Shown: positions 1-8,815, numbered from the stretch's first letter. The stretch: DNA of 44,437 nt from Candidatus Bacteroides pullicola (GCA_019115825.1 DXCV01000037.1:1-44437), one strand, 5' to 3'. The notes: generated by a model not told the origin, from the sequence alone. Made by a program: numbers and translations.

Positions 1-161
1 TCCATGCCCAGCTTGTCCTCGCCCACGGCACTGACCACGCGGCTGTCCAAGCCGAACTGGGATACATGGTATGCAAAGTTGGCGGGTGCCCCGCCCAGTT
101 TCTTACCTTCGGGCAGCACGTCCCACAGTGCCTCGCCCATTCCTACTACGATATGATTCAT
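1..161 (-). CDS. Fructokinase, PfkB family (N-terminal part only)
   Basis: Only the first 53 codons lie in the window; the gene runs off the left edge. The start is the ATG whose complement is at 159-161. The N-terminus has MGEALWD at about residues 8-14 and the GGAPANFA sugar-binding motif at about residues 23-30, as in ribokinase/PfkB sugar kinases and particularly fructokinases. The family phosphorylates a free sugar with ATP in the cytoplasm. It is the last visible gene of the minus-strand fructan locus, after the GH32 enzyme and the MFS permease, so fructose released from fructan is the likely substrate. That specificity is inferred from context; the catalytic C-terminal part is not visible. 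Confidence 0.85.
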   Translation of the reverse strand, partial: MNHIVVGMGEALWDVLPEGKKLGGAPANFAYHVSQFGLDSRVVSAVGEDKLGM

Positions 162-179
162 GATATAATGTGTTATGGT

Positions 180-319
180 GTTAAATGATAATTTATCGGT
201 GATGGCACACAGATGACACAGATTTAACAGATTTACGCAGACTCTTTATTATCTACTTATTAAAATCTGTGGTCATCTGCCCAATCTGTGTCATCTGTGT
301 GCCATCTAAATTCCTATTT
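180..319. repeat. Intergenic cassette with perfect 24-bp inverted repeat
   Basis: Arms at 201-224 and 283-306 are perfect inverse complements over 24 bp. Each arm is built from copies of ACAGAT or ATCTGT about 9 bp apart, and further copies fill the loop. On the permease side the cassette ends in the 13-mer at 307-319 that overlaps the permease stop codon. On the kinase side lies a 20-bp sequence (180-199) repeated exactly at 1489-1508. It sits between two co-directional genes, so in the transcript it would fold into a long hairpin between permease and kinase. Confidence 0.85.
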
Positions 320-1478
320 ACGCCTTCTTCAACCTGCTTGCATAGAACACGAGATACAGCACGCCGACAGTCATCACCGCCACGGCTCCGCTCTGTCCCC
401 ATCCGTCGCTGGCGAAACCCATCAGCAACGGGAAGACCGTACCACCGAACAGGCCCATAATCATCAGGCCGGAAATCTCGTTCTTCTTCTGCGGCATGGC
501 CAGCAGGGCGTTGGAGAAGCAGATGGAGAATACATTGCTGTTGCCAAAACCGATGAGTGCGATACACATATATATAATGTAATGCACATCCGATGCCAAC
601 AGTCCCACCATGGCCAGCAACATCATCCCCACGCTGACCCACAGGAACGACCGCGAACTGAAGCGGCTCAGGATGAACGTCCCGCTCAGGCAGCCCAGCG
701 TACGGAAGATGAAGTACAGGCTCGTAGCCCACGAAGCCTCGTCAAGCGTCATGTCCAGACGCTCCATCAGCAGCTTGGGCGCCGTGGTGTTGGTACCCAC
801 GTCAATGCCCACGTGGCACATGATGCCCAGGAAGCACAACAGGATGAAGGGATTGCCCAACAGCCGGAAGCAATCCGCGAAGCCGGAAGCACGGTCGGGC
901 TGCTCCTCCTCGATGTGCGTGCCGCCCAACCACAAGATAGCCACCACGGCAATGACCATATAGACAGGGAAAAGCACGCGCCACCCTAAGCCCAGGTCAG
1001 GAATAGTTTGCGTCGCTCCCCACATAGCGATGTACGGGGCCAGAAACGAGGCGATGGCCTTGACAAACTGTCCGAACGTCAGCGACGAGGCCAACTTGTT
1101 GCCAGTGATGACATTGCTCAGCAGCGGGTTGAGCGAAGTCTGCATCAACGCATTGCCGATGCCCAGCAGGGAGAATGAGCAGAGCATCAGGCCGTAGCTG
1201 TCGCCAAAGATGGGCAGCAACAAAGAAACGGCTGTCACCACGAGGCTCAGCAGCACGGTCTTGCGCCGGCCAATGCGGTTCATCAGAACGCCCGTGGGCA
1301 CGCTGAAGATGAGGAACCAGAAGAAGACCAACGAGGGAAAGATGTTGGCCTGTGCGTCCGTCAGACCGAGGTCTTCCTTCACGTAATTGGACGCGATGCC
1401 CACCAGGTCCACGAAGCCCATGGCAAAGAAGCAGAGCATGACGGGCAGGAGTTTGGATATATTGCTTTTGTTGTTCAT
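318..1478 (-). CDS. MFS sugar permease (fructose/glucose type)
   Basis: 386-residue major facilitator protein of the FucP/GlcP-like sugar:proton symporter group, with about twelve hydrophobic segments. A basic loop between helices 2 and 3 (NRIGRRKT, about residues 67-74) matches the MFS signature. The start chosen is the ATG at 1478 (MNNKSNISK); an open frame continues 25 codons upstream but enters the end of the GH32 gene and has no transporter-like sequence. It lies between the GH32 gene (23 nt upstream) and the fructokinase gene, the same order as the known Bacteroides fructan locus. Probable job: carry fructose from periplasm to cytoplasm. Substrate is inferred from context. Confidence 0.88.
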   Translation of the reverse strand: MNNKSNISKLLPVMLCFFAMGFVDLVGIASNYVKEDLGLTDAQANIFPSLVFFWFLIFSVPTGVLMNRIGRRKTVLLSLVVTAVSLLLPIFGDSYGLMLCSFSLLGIGNALMQTSLNPLLSNVITGNKLASSLTFGQFVKAIASFLAPYIAMWGATQTIPDLGLGWRVLFPVYMVIAVVAILWLGGTHIEEEQPDRASGFADCFRLLGNPFILLCFLGIMCHVGIDVGTNTTAPKLLMERLDMTLDEASWATSLYFIFRTLGCLSGTFILSRFSSRSFLWVSVGMMLLAMVGLLASDVHYIIYMCIALIGFGNSNVFSICFSNALLAMPQKKNEISGLMIMGLFGGTVFPLLMGFASDGWGQSGAVAVMTVGVLYLVFYASRLKKA

Positions 1479-1488
1479 AAAGGTAGAA

Positions 1489-1508
1489 GTTAAATGATAA
1501 TTTATCGG
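1489..1508. repeat. 20-bp direct repeat, copy 2
   Basis: Identical over 20 bp to 180-199. It overlaps the GH32 stop codon and ends 11 nt before the permease start. A degenerate copy (TAAATGGTAATTTA) lies at about 3342-3355 ahead of the GH32 gene. Within this operon the motif therefore recurs just upstream of three successive start codons. Confidence 0.8.
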
Positions 1509-3328
1509 ATACGATGCACCTTCATCGTCTTCACCTGGAAGTTGCCGCGCCACGTCTCGAAGGTCAGCGTGTTGTACGGCTCGGAGGGGAAGACACGGTT
1601 GGTCATCACGAACTTGCCATTGTTGCCGAAGGCTTCGATGCTGCTGCGGTCCACGAAGAGGCGCAGGCGGATGTGGTCCGTATCCACGGCAGGTGCCACG
1701 GTCATGGCGGGGAAGTCGGGGCTGAAGCTCGTCAGGCCACTCTCGCTGCGCTCCATCACGAATTGCTTGCGGGCCACGTCGTAGTGCATGTGCACCTGTT
1801 CGCCCTTGGCGTTGGAGAGGGTAAGGATGATGCGCTCCGAACCGGCGTTCTTCAGTTCGAGTTCTATCTCGTAGGCACCATGGTTGTCCTCCAGCAGGGA
1901 GGGTATCTCATACGTGTCGCTGACGCGGAACGAAGGGAAGTTACGGGTGTCCGTCCGGGCAGCCTCCATCTCGGGAGCGGGGGCGCAACGCAAGAGCAGT
2001 TCACCATCCTGACGGTAGAGCGAGAGGTCGCGGGCAATGGTGTTAGCACCCCGGTATTGCAGGGTGGGCAGCACGCCTTGGTATTGCCAGTTGCTCATCC
2101 AGCCGAGAGCCACGACTCGTCCGTCCGGCGCATTGCTGAAGGTGACAGTGGCATAATGGTCCTTGCCCCAGTCCATCCACTTGGTCTGTGTGGGCGACTC
2201 GTTGGTGAACTTCCGTCCGTCGAACGTGCCGACAAAGTATTGCGCCGCATTGCCACCGAAGGGGCCGCCGGGATTGATGTTGCAGATGAGCACCCAACGC
2301 TTCTCCTTTGTGCCCTCCACGGGCAGTTCGAAAAGGTCGGGGCACTCCCACACGCCGCCGTGCGCACCCTGTTTCAGGCCGAAGGAGCTTTCGTACTTCC
2401 ACTCCTTGAGGTTGCGCGACGAGTAGATTTCCATCTCCTGTCCGCCGGCGAGTATCATCACCCAATGCTTGCCCGGTGCGTACCAGAAGACTTTCGGGTC
2501 GCGGAAGTCACGCTTCGTCGAGGTCAACACAGGATTGCCCGCATACTTCGTGAAGGTCTTGCCGCCGTCCGTGCTGTAGGCCATACTCTGTGACTGGCTG
2601 TCGCCCCAGGGCGAGGGCTTGGCGGACGTATAGAAAGCCACCACGGTGCCTGCGCCCAGACCGGCGGTATTGTCCTTGTCCACCACGGCCGAACCGCTGA
2701 AGATGGTACCGTAAGCATCGGGCAAGACGGGCGTGCCTTGGTACGTCCAATGCACGAGGTCGGTGCTGGTGCTGTGTCCCCACGTCATATTGCCCCACGT
2801 GGAGCCGTAAGGATTGTGCTGGAAGTAGAGATGCCACGTGCCGTCCAGGTAGAACATACCGTTGGGGTCGTTCATCCAGCCATAGGCAGGCGTATGGTGA
2901 TAAAGCGGGCGGAACTTCTCGCGGTTCGTGGTATCGAACGTGTCGGACAGCTTCATCTTTTTCCAGCAAAGAGCACCGGAAGGCAGACCCTGTACTTCCA
3001 CCGTGACGTTGCCACCCGCTGCAACGGAGAGGTCCAGCGGCACATAATAGTCCACCCGTTCACGGGCCAGGCGGACATTGACGCCTTCATTCAAATAGTG
3101 ATTGTCGCTCCCGATGAGATAAACTTTAGCTTCGGGGGCATTGTCCTGCACGGGCAGGAGGAGATACTTCGTTGCCTGACGCACGGCCACGAGGTTTTGC
3201 TCGCTGGCCAGGTGACGCACGGAGAGTTGGGGATTATTGTCGGCAAAGGCCATCGGGGCGGTGCCGAGCAGCAGAGCCAGGCTAAGGGCGCGGGCCGAGC
3301 GGTAGAGGTTGTTCTTAAAGGTAGTCAT
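1502..3328 (-). CDS. GH32 fructanase (exo-levanase/inulinase type), exported
   Basis: 608-residue glycoside hydrolase family 32 enzyme. The three acidic catalytic motifs are visible: WMNDPNG at 151-157 (nucleophile Asp154), FRDP at 275-278 (Asp277, transition-state stabiliser) and ECP at 328-330 (Glu328, acid/base). The five-bladed propeller is followed by a C-terminal beta-sandwich from about residue 480. Residues 1-29 form a signal peptide ending near AFA-D with no lipobox Cys, so the protein is probably periplasmic rather than surface-anchored. Residues 30-140 look like the extra N-terminal domain of Bacteroidetes GH32 proteins. It hydrolyses beta-fructosyl linkages; inulin, levan or sucrose preference cannot be read from sequence. 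It follows susD in the same operon. Confidence 0.93.
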   Translation of the reverse strand: MTTFKNNLYRSARALSLALLLGTAPMAFADNNPQLSVRHLASEQNLVAVRQATKYLLLPVQDNAPEAKVYLIGSDNHYLNEGVNVRLARERVDYYVPLDLSVAAGGNVTVEVQGLPSGALCWKKMKLSDTFDTTNREKFRPLYHHTPAYGWMNDPNGMFYLDGTWHLYFQHNPYGSTWGNMTWGHSTSTDLVHWTYQGTPVLPDAYGTIFSGSAVVDKDNTAGLGAGTVVAFYTSAKPSPWGDSQSQSMAYSTDGGKTFTKYAGNPVLTSTKRDFRDPKVFWYAPGKHWVMILAGGQEMEIYSSRNLKEWKYESSFGLKQGAHGGVWECPDLFELPVEGTKEKRWVLICNINPGGPFGGNAAQYFVGTFDGRKFTNESPTQTKWMDWGKDHYATVTFSNAPDGRVVALGWMSNWQYQGVLPTLQYRGANTIARDLSLYRQDGELLLRCAPAPEMEAARTDTRNFPSFRVSDTYEIPSLLEDNHGAYEIELELKNAGSERIILTLSNAKGEQVHMHYDVARKQFVMERSESGLTSFSPDFPAMTVAPAVDTDHIRLRLFVDRSSIEAFGNNGKFVMTNRVFPSEPYNTLTFETWRGNFQVKTMKVHRIR

Positions 3329-3344
3329 AATATTATGTAGGTAA

Positions 3345-3461
3345 ATGGTAATTTAAGTTCTTTGGTTTTTGAGTTTATAAGTTTATGAGTTCACCGGTTG
3401 CAGCCTTACCTAACTTAAGAACTCAGGAACTTATAAACTCACCCATAAATTCCTATTTTCA
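3345..3461. repeat. Intergenic inverted-repeat cassette between susD and GH32 genes
   Basis: GAGTTTATAAGTT at 3371-3383 and its exact inverse complement at 3428-3440 form a 13-bp stem. The left arm continues with a second AGTTTATGAG copy about 9 bp on, and related AAGTTCTT/AAGAACT copies occur nearby. The susD side ends in the 13-mer at 3446-3458, identical to the one beside the permease stop codon. It lies inside an operon, so it would be transcribed as a hairpin that could lower downstream expression relative to susCD. Confidence 0.8.
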
Positions 3462-5234
3462 GAAGCTGCCATACCCCGGATTCTGCACATACAGTCCGTT
3501 GGAGAAGTTGTACTGCGGCATGGGGATGGGCAGGTATTCGTCACGTCCCTTGGTGAAGGTGGCCGTGCTGTAGTACACACGCTTCGTCTTCTCCACGTCG
3601 AGGTAAGCGATCATGGTTTGGTCGGCAATGCCCCAACGAACCAGGTCGAAGAAGCGGTCGCCTTCCATGGCTGTCTCCAAACGGGTCTCGAAACGGAGGG
3701 CACGACGGGCGTAGTCCTGCGTCCAACCGGCGGCGGGATATTCACCGATGAGGTAATGGGCGGCGTCTTTCGAGGGGTCGTTGAAGTCCTTGACGTAGGC
3801 ACTGTTCATGGCGCGACGGCGGATGCGGTTGATGATGCCGCGGGCTTCCTCCAAACCGGCAGCATCGCCTATCTCAATCAGTGCCTCTGCCTTCCACAGC
3901 AGCACGTGGGCATAACGGATGATTTGCCAATTCAGGCCGGAAGCACCCCAAGGCCAGGCGTCGTACATCTGGTCGCTCTCCGGAGAGAGGAAGAAACGCT
4001 TGCAGCAGTGATAACCGTAATCGCCCTGGTTGCGCACCCAGGTATTCTGGCAAGGAGATTCAGGGTAGGTCTTCCACGTGATGTTGGGACGGCCTACGAT
4101 GAAGTCCAGGCGCGGGTCTACCGTGCCGTCCACTTGCGTGTTGACAGCCTGGTTGTTCTCATCGAAGACAATGACGTCGTAGTCGCGGTTATTGAACGTG
4201 TCGAACAGGGGCAAGCCGTTGGCATCGGTCTGGTAGGCGTTAATCAGGTTCTGGCTGGGCAGGAAGAAACCGTCGCCGCTGTAAGGGCCTTGCGGAGCGT
4301 TGAGCAGGTTACTCCAGTTGACGCGGCCGGCATCGGATGTACCGTCATTCATAGAATATTGCACGGCAAAGACGGATTCCACACCATTCTCATATTCTAT
4401 CAAGTCCAATTGCTGGAAATCGGAGAGCAGGTCATAATGTCCCTCCAAGCGGTTGCAGAGGTCTACCACTTCGCGCATCCGATCCAGGTTGACGTTGGTC
4501 ACGGCGTGCGTTTGAGCGTCTTGCTCATAGGCTTGGTACAAGCGCACCTTGGCGGCATAGGCCCAAGCCACGTACTTGTTGACACGGCCTATCTCGCTTT
4601 GCTGTTCGGGCAGGATGTCAGCGGCATCCAACAGTTCGTTGGCAATGCGGTCCAGGATTTCATCGCGGCTCAGTTCGTTGTTGGGGATGCGGTCGTATTG
4701 GTCAATCTCCACATTCTCATCGAAATAAGGAATCTGATTGAACAGGCGGCTCAGCTCGAAGTAGAAGTGGGCACGCAGCACCCGCATCTCGGCCTTGCGA
4801 ATCTCCAAGGAAGACATATCGTTCTCACTCAAGCCATTGAGAGTCTTCAATGCGGAGTTGCAACGCTGCACGCAGCAGTAGAGTTGGAACCACTTGCTGT
4901 CCACGTTGCCCAGCGTGGCATCTTGGGTGAAGATTTCCAGGCGATGGATGTCGCCCGCATCGCCCACGCCGCCACCGCCTTTATAAGCGTTGTCGGAACG
5001 GACTTCGCCGTAGCTCCAGTTGGTCATCGGGATATTCCATACAGAATTGGTTTGCCCAGCCGGACCGCCCAGACAGGCGTAGGCGGCGGAAATCAACAAC
5101 TCGGCTCCCTCGGCGGAGGCCATGGTGCCGTTGTTCAGCGTTCCTTGCGGCACAATATCCAGGAAACGGCTCTCGTTGCAGCCGGATGCGAGGGCTGCGA
5201 GGGCAAATGCGAAGGTAATGTATTTCAGTTTCAT
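3459..5234 (-). CDS. SusD/RagB-family outer-membrane glycan-binding lipoprotein
   Basis: 591-residue SusD homolog. A lipoprotein signal peptide with lipobox LASGC places the acylated Cys at residue 19, followed by the usual short tether (FLDIVPQGTL). The body has the helix-rich TPR-like N-terminal part typical of RagB/SusD and ends with the family-typical YVQNPGYGSF. SusD proteins cap the SusC barrel on the cell surface and capture oligosaccharides. It starts 32 nt after the susC stop, as expected for a susC-susD pair. Given the downstream GH32, permease and kinase genes, the ligand is probably a fructan; that part is inference. Confidence 0.95.
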   Translation of the reverse strand: MKLKYITFAFALAALASGCNESRFLDIVPQGTLNNGTMASAEGAELLISAAYACLGGPAGQTNSVWNIPMTNWSYGEVRSDNAYKGGGGVGDAGDIHRLEIFTQDATLGNVDSKWFQLYCCVQRCNSALKTLNGLSENDMSSLEIRKAEMRVLRAHFYFELSRLFNQIPYFDENVEIDQYDRIPNNELSRDEILDRIANELLDAADILPEQQSEIGRVNKYVAWAYAAKVRLYQAYEQDAQTHAVTNVNLDRMREVVDLCNRLEGHYDLLSDFQQLDLIEYENGVESVFAVQYSMNDGTSDAGRVNWSNLLNAPQGPYSGDGFFLPSQNLINAYQTDANGLPLFDTFNNRDYDVIVFDENNQAVNTQVDGTVDPRLDFIVGRPNITWKTYPESPCQNTWVRNQGDYGYHCCKRFFLSPESDQMYDAWPWGASGLNWQIIRYAHVLLWKAEALIEIGDAAGLEEARGIINRIRRRAMNSAYVKDFNDPSKDAAHYLIGEYPAAGWTQDYARRALRFETRLETAMEGDRFFDLVRWGIADQTMIAYLDVEKTKRVYYSTATFTKGRDEYLPIPMPQYNFSNGLYVQNPGYGSF

Positions 5235-5266
5235 AATGATAGCTATATAATAAGAAGGTTAGACGA

Positions 5267-8200
5267 TTAGAATCCCACGGACAGGCCAAAGGTGAACGTA
5301 CGCGGCTGGGGATAGGTGTAACCCAGTCCTTCGGGGTCGGCACCTTGGTAGCCGGTGATGGTGAAGAGGTTCTGTGCCTGGAAGTAGAGGCGCAGGTTGC
5401 TCAGGCGGGCTTTCTTCATCCACTCTTGCGGGAAGGTGTAGCCCAGGGTCAGGGTCTTCAGCTTGATGTACGAGCCGTTCTCGATGTAGTACTCACTCAG
5501 GCGACTTTCGTTGTTGTTGTCCACCACGGTCAGGGCGGGGATGTCGCTGTTGTAGACACCGGTCTGTTCGTAGGCGGTCCAGGCATCACGGGCTTCCAAC
5601 AAGCGGGTGGAGTGGTTGCCCGTCCACAACTGGAAGAAGTCGGTGTAGGTCTTGGAGTTGTTGTAGGCATCGCGGATCATCCCGTTGAAGAAGAGGCTCA
5701 GGTCGAAGCCCTTCCAGGAAGCACCCAGGTTCAAGCCGGCAATCACCTTCGGACGGTCACAGCCCAGCCAGGTCATATCGGAGGTGTTGATGACATTATC
5801 GCCGTTGGTGTCGACATAGCGGATGCGGCCCACGCCCGGCTCGCCAATCTGCACGTCATACTTGGCGTTGTATTCGTCCACTTCCTGTTGCGTGCGGAAG
5901 AGGCCGTCGGTCTTGTAGCCCATCCACGAGCCGAAAGGCTGTCCGACGATGGTCTTGTCCACGCCGTTGCCGCCGCCATAGGTCCAGTAGATGTCTTCGG
6001 GCAGGTCGGTGATTTCGTTCTTGTAGTAGGACAGGTTCAGCGAGATGTCATAGTTGAAGTCACGCACCTGGTCGCGCCAAGTCAGGGTGGTCTCGATACC
6101 GCTGTTGTTCATCGAGATACCGTTGTACCAGTAGTAACCGCCCTCGCCGATGACGCCGATGTAAGGACGCTGGATCAGCATGTCGGTAGTCATCTTTTTG
6201 AACCAGTCGAAGGCGAAGGTCAGGCGGTTGTTCAGGAAAGTAGCGTCAACGCCGACGTTCCATTGCTCGGTCTGCTCCCAGCGGAGGTCCCTGTTGGCGG
6301 AAGCCGTCTTGTAGGCACCCGGAGCCAGGGTGACACCATCGCCGTTCATATTGTAAGAGGCATCCTTCAGGCTCATCAAGTATTTGTCGAAGGTGGCCGT
6401 GTTGTCTATCATATCGTTGCCGTTGATACCCCAGGAAGCGCGGAGCTTCAGGTCGTCCAGCCAACCGGTGGTGTTCTCCATAAACTTCTCCTGCGAGATG
6501 CGCCAACCGATGGAGGCAGAAGGGAAGATGGCTGCATTGTGGTTCATACCAAAGCGGGAGGAAGCATCGCGACGGATGGTGAACGAAGCCAGGTAGCGGT
6601 TGTTCCAATCATAATTGAACTTGCCGAAGTAGGATACCAAAGCGTATTCGCTGGCATTGTTGCCCACAATGGCACCGGAGGTGATGGCATCCAGGTAACG
6701 GTAGTCCAAATCTTCAATCACAAGCCCCTCGCCATAGCCGCTGAGCGACTCGCCGTATTCCTTCTTGGCCTCCATACCGACCAGGGCGGTGAGTGAATGG
6801 TTGTTGACGGTGAAGGAGTAGTTCACGGTGTTGGACCAAATCCACTGGAGGCTGTAGCTGTTGTCCACGTTCAGGGCGTTGCCATCCTCCTTGCGGCTGC
6901 CTTCCTGCCAAGAGGGAGTGAAGACGGAGTTGAAGCCGTCCAGATAGTTCACGCCGAAGTTGGAGCGGTACACCAAATTCTTGATAGGCTCGATTTCCAG
7001 GTAGGCGTTGCCGAAGAGTCGCCACGTGCGGTGGCGGTTGTTAGCTTCGTTATCGGTCAGACGGATAAGGTTGGGGGTATCGCCCAGGATGTCCACGTAG
7101 CCGCCGGCATAGCCTCCGTTTTCGTCATACACCGGGATAGCGGGATGCTGCTTGATGACGTTCTCCTCAATGCCGCCGGGATTGAGGTGCTGGGTATAGT
7201 GCGTGATGGCAAAGCTCTCCCCCACCCGCACCTTGTTGTTGAGGAAGCGGAAGTCCGAAGTCAGGCGCGTGTTGAAGCGGCGGAAGTCCGTGTTGCGTAT
7301 CAGGCCGTCCTGATCCATATAGTTCATCGTCAGGGCGACATTGCCGTCCTTGAATCCCTTGGAGAGCGACAGGTTGTAGTTCTGCATCAAGGCCGTGCTG
7401 TAGATTTCCTTGGCCCAATCGGTATTGCCGGTGCGGATGCGGATGCCGTCCTGGTCGTAGTAGTACTCCTGGATGACGGGCGTCTCGCCGTTGCCATAGA
7501 CGGCACTGCTGGGGTAGCTGCCGTAGGTGTTGTGGTAGGCCTGCCAATAGACCTCGCCCCATTGCTGCGTGTTCAGCATGTCAAAGCCCGTGGCAAAGGT
7601 CTGCGCCGTGAGCGACATGTCGAAGTTCACCTTCACGTCGCCTTCCTTGGCGCGCTTGGTCGTGATGATGATGACGCCGTTGGCGGCCTGTGCGCCGTAG
7701 ATGGCGGCCGAGGCGGCATCCTTCAGCACCTGGATGGACTCCACGTCGTTGGATGAGAGGATGGAGGCGATGTTGTCGCGCGTCTGCACGCCGTCAATGA
7801 CATACAGGGGAGAGCTGTTGTTGATGGTGGTCGTGCCGCGCACCAGCGTGGAAGTGTTCATACCGCCCGGCGTACCATCGTTGGTGATGTTCATACCGGC
7901 CACGCGCCCTTGCAGGCTCGACATGACGTTGCCCGTCGGGATGTCCGCCACGTCCTTCATCTTCACTACGGAGACGGAGCCGGTCAGGCTGGCCTTCTTC
8001 TCGGTCATATAGCCCGTCACCACCACCTCGTCCAGCATCTCGTTGTCCTCCTCCATCGCAATCTCCAGCGTGGGAGCCGCCTTCACCGTCACAGGCTTAT
8101 ACCCTATATAGGATATGGTAATCTGTGCATCGGGCGACACGGAGAGGGTAAACTTGCCGTCAAAGTCCGTGATGACGCCGTTCTGCGTGCCTTGCTCCAC

Positions 8201-8341
8201 GACGGAAGCACCGATGATGCTCTCGCCCGTCGCCTTGTCCACGACCGAGCCTTGCACGTTCAGTTGCTGGGCCATGGCCGTGAGTCCTGCCAGCAACAGC
8301 ACCGCGAGGGTGCAAATCCTTAGTCTGATGTTTTTCATCAT
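5267..8341 (-). CDS. SusC/RagA-family TonB-dependent outer-membrane transporter
   Basis: 1024-residue TonB-dependent receptor of the SusC type. Order: signal peptide (1-24, cleavage after AMA), CarboxypepD_reg-like beta-sandwich (about 28-95, with GVITDFDGKF), TonB-box-like DEVVVTG, plug domain (about 110-225, containing YVIDGVQ and VLKDAASAAIYG), then the 22-strand barrel ending in aromatic Phe (LSVGF). The family imports oligosaccharides using TonB/ExbBD energy together with SusD. It is first in the fructan operon; a -7 element lies about 80 nt upstream and a strong palindromic region beyond that. No SusE/F-position gene follows susD. Confidence 0.96.
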   Translation of the reverse strand: MMKNIRLRICTLAVLLLAGLTAMAQQLNVQGSVVDKATGESIIGASVVEQGTQNGVITDFDGKFTLSVSPDAQITISYIGYKPVTVKAAPTLEIAMEEDNEMLDEVVVTGYMTEKKASLTGSVSVVKMKDVADIPTGNVMSSLQGRVAGMNITNDGTPGGMNTSTLVRGTTTINNSSPLYVIDGVQTRDNIASILSSNDVESIQVLKDAASAAIYGAQAANGVIIITTKRAKEGDVKVNFDMSLTAQTFATGFDMLNTQQWGEVYWQAYHNTYGSYPSSAVYGNGETPVIQEYYYDQDGIRIRTGNTDWAKEIYSTALMQNYNLSLSKGFKDGNVALTMNYMDQDGLIRNTDFRRFNTRLTSDFRFLNNKVRVGESFAITHYTQHLNPGGIEENVIKQHPAIPVYDENGGYAGGYVDILGDTPNLIRLTDNEANNRHRTWRLFGNAYLEIEPIKNLVYRSNFGVNYLDGFNSVFTPSWQEGSRKEDGNALNVDNSYSLQWIWSNTVNYSFTVNNHSLTALVGMEAKKEYGESLSGYGEGLVIEDLDYRYLDAITSGAIVGNNASEYALVSYFGKFNYDWNNRYLASFTIRRDASSRFGMNHNAAIFPSASIGWRISQEKFMENTTGWLDDLKLRASWGINGNDMIDNTATFDKYLMSLKDASYNMNGDGVTLAPGAYKTASANRDLRWEQTEQWNVGVDATFLNNRLTFAFDWFKKMTTDMLIQRPYIGVIGEGGYYWYNGISMNNSGIETTLTWRDQVRDFNYDISLNLSYYKNEITDLPEDIYWTYGGGNGVDKTIVGQPFGSWMGYKTDGLFRTQQEVDEYNAKYDVQIGEPGVGRIRYVDTNGDNVINTSDMTWLGCDRPKVIAGLNLGASWKGFDLSLFFNGMIRDAYNNSKTYTDFFQLWTGNHSTRLLEARDAWTAYEQTGVYNSDIPALTVVDNNNESRLSEYYIENGSYIKLKTLTLGYTFPQEWMKKARLSNLRLYFQAQNLFTITGYQGADPEGLGYTYPQPRTFTFGLSVGF

Positions 8342-8418
8342 AGCTGTGTTTTTAAAAGTTCATGAAATAAAGATTGATTCATTCTCGCCACATCCTCGCC
8401 GAGGACGTTTTCCACGGG

Positions 8419-8426
8419 CAAAGGTA
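8419..8426 (-). promoter_or_regulatory. Predicted -7 element of the susC operon promoter
   Basis: TACCTTTG on the minus strand matches the Bacteroidetes -7 consensus TAnnTTTG exactly. It implies a 5' untranslated region of about 70 nt before susC. No good TTTG -33 element is found 18-21 nt upstream, which fits a promoter that needs an activator. Confidence 0.65.
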
Positions 8427-8465
8427 GGGAGAACGGCGTTACACGGCTGTCACGCATGTTTCAAA

Positions 8466-8524
8466 GGCTTGTAATCTGGTTACATGTAACAAAATTGCCA
8501 GATTATGTTACCAGATTACAAGCC
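8466..8524. promoter_or_regulatory. Operator-like inverted repeat upstream of the susC promoter
   Basis: The 15-bp sequence at 8466-8480 is repeated as an exact inverse complement at 8510-8524. Between the arms lies a perfect 12-bp palindrome (GTTACATGTAAC, 8479-8490) and an extra CCAGATTA half-site (8498-8505). It begins about 40 bp beyond the -7 element and is centred near -84 relative to the predicted transcription start, a usual place for an activator. In Bacteroides, fructan loci are controlled by a hybrid two-component regulator; no such gene is in this window, so the binder is unknown. Confidence 0.6.
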
Positions 8525-8577
8525 AAAAATACACATTCCCGCCGGAAATCCGGGGAAGGCAGGCAGAAAAGATGGCC

Positions 8578-8738
8578 AAGGCTGCAGAAAAAGTTCCCAA
8601 AGGCCGCAGAAAGTTATACCTTTAGCCTAAAGGTGTATAACTTTAGGCTAAAGGTGTATAACTTTAAGCTGAAGTTTTATACCTTTAGGCTAAAGGTGCA
8701 GTTTTTCCACGGCTTCCGGGAACTTTTCCTGTGGCCTT
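8578..8738. repeat. Tandem array A: four 21-bp palindromic units with inverted flanks
   Basis: Core: four consecutive 21-bp units at 8615-8635, 8636-8656, 8657-8677 and 8678-8698, each starting TATA and holding a dyad of the form ACCTTTAG/CTAAAGGT. The third unit changes both halves together (AACTTTA/TGAAGTT). The flanks at 8578-8614 and about 8699-8738 are inversely related (AAGGCnnCAGnAAAAGTTCCC read on opposite strands) and again have about a 22-bp step. The array occupies the middle of the 512-nt gap between divergent susC and the peptidase gene; the rest of that gap holds the susC promoter/operator region and the peptidase promoter. Confidence 0.9.
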
Positions 8739-8807
8739 GCGAAACTTTTCCAAGGGGATAGGAAGACTTTTGGGACGGGCAAGAGCGGTATATTCCGATA
8801 CATTTCG

Positions 8808-8815
8808 TAACTTTG
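8808..8815 (+). promoter_or_regulatory. Predicted -7 element for the C1B peptidase gene
   Basis: TAACTTTG matches TAnnTTTG; it lies 38 nt before the start codon. No clear -33 TTTG is seen at the expected distance. Confidence 0.55.

Noticed and set aside
201..306. Insertion-sequence terminal inverted repeats
   Set aside because: The arms enclose only 58 nt with no coding capacity and consist of internal short repeats, unlike transposon ends.
3618..5270. 550-codon open frame on the plus strand
   Set aside because: Antisense to susD; composition is an image of susD codons and no protein family is recognisable. The long frames opposite susC, GH32 and murF-alr were dropped for the same reason.
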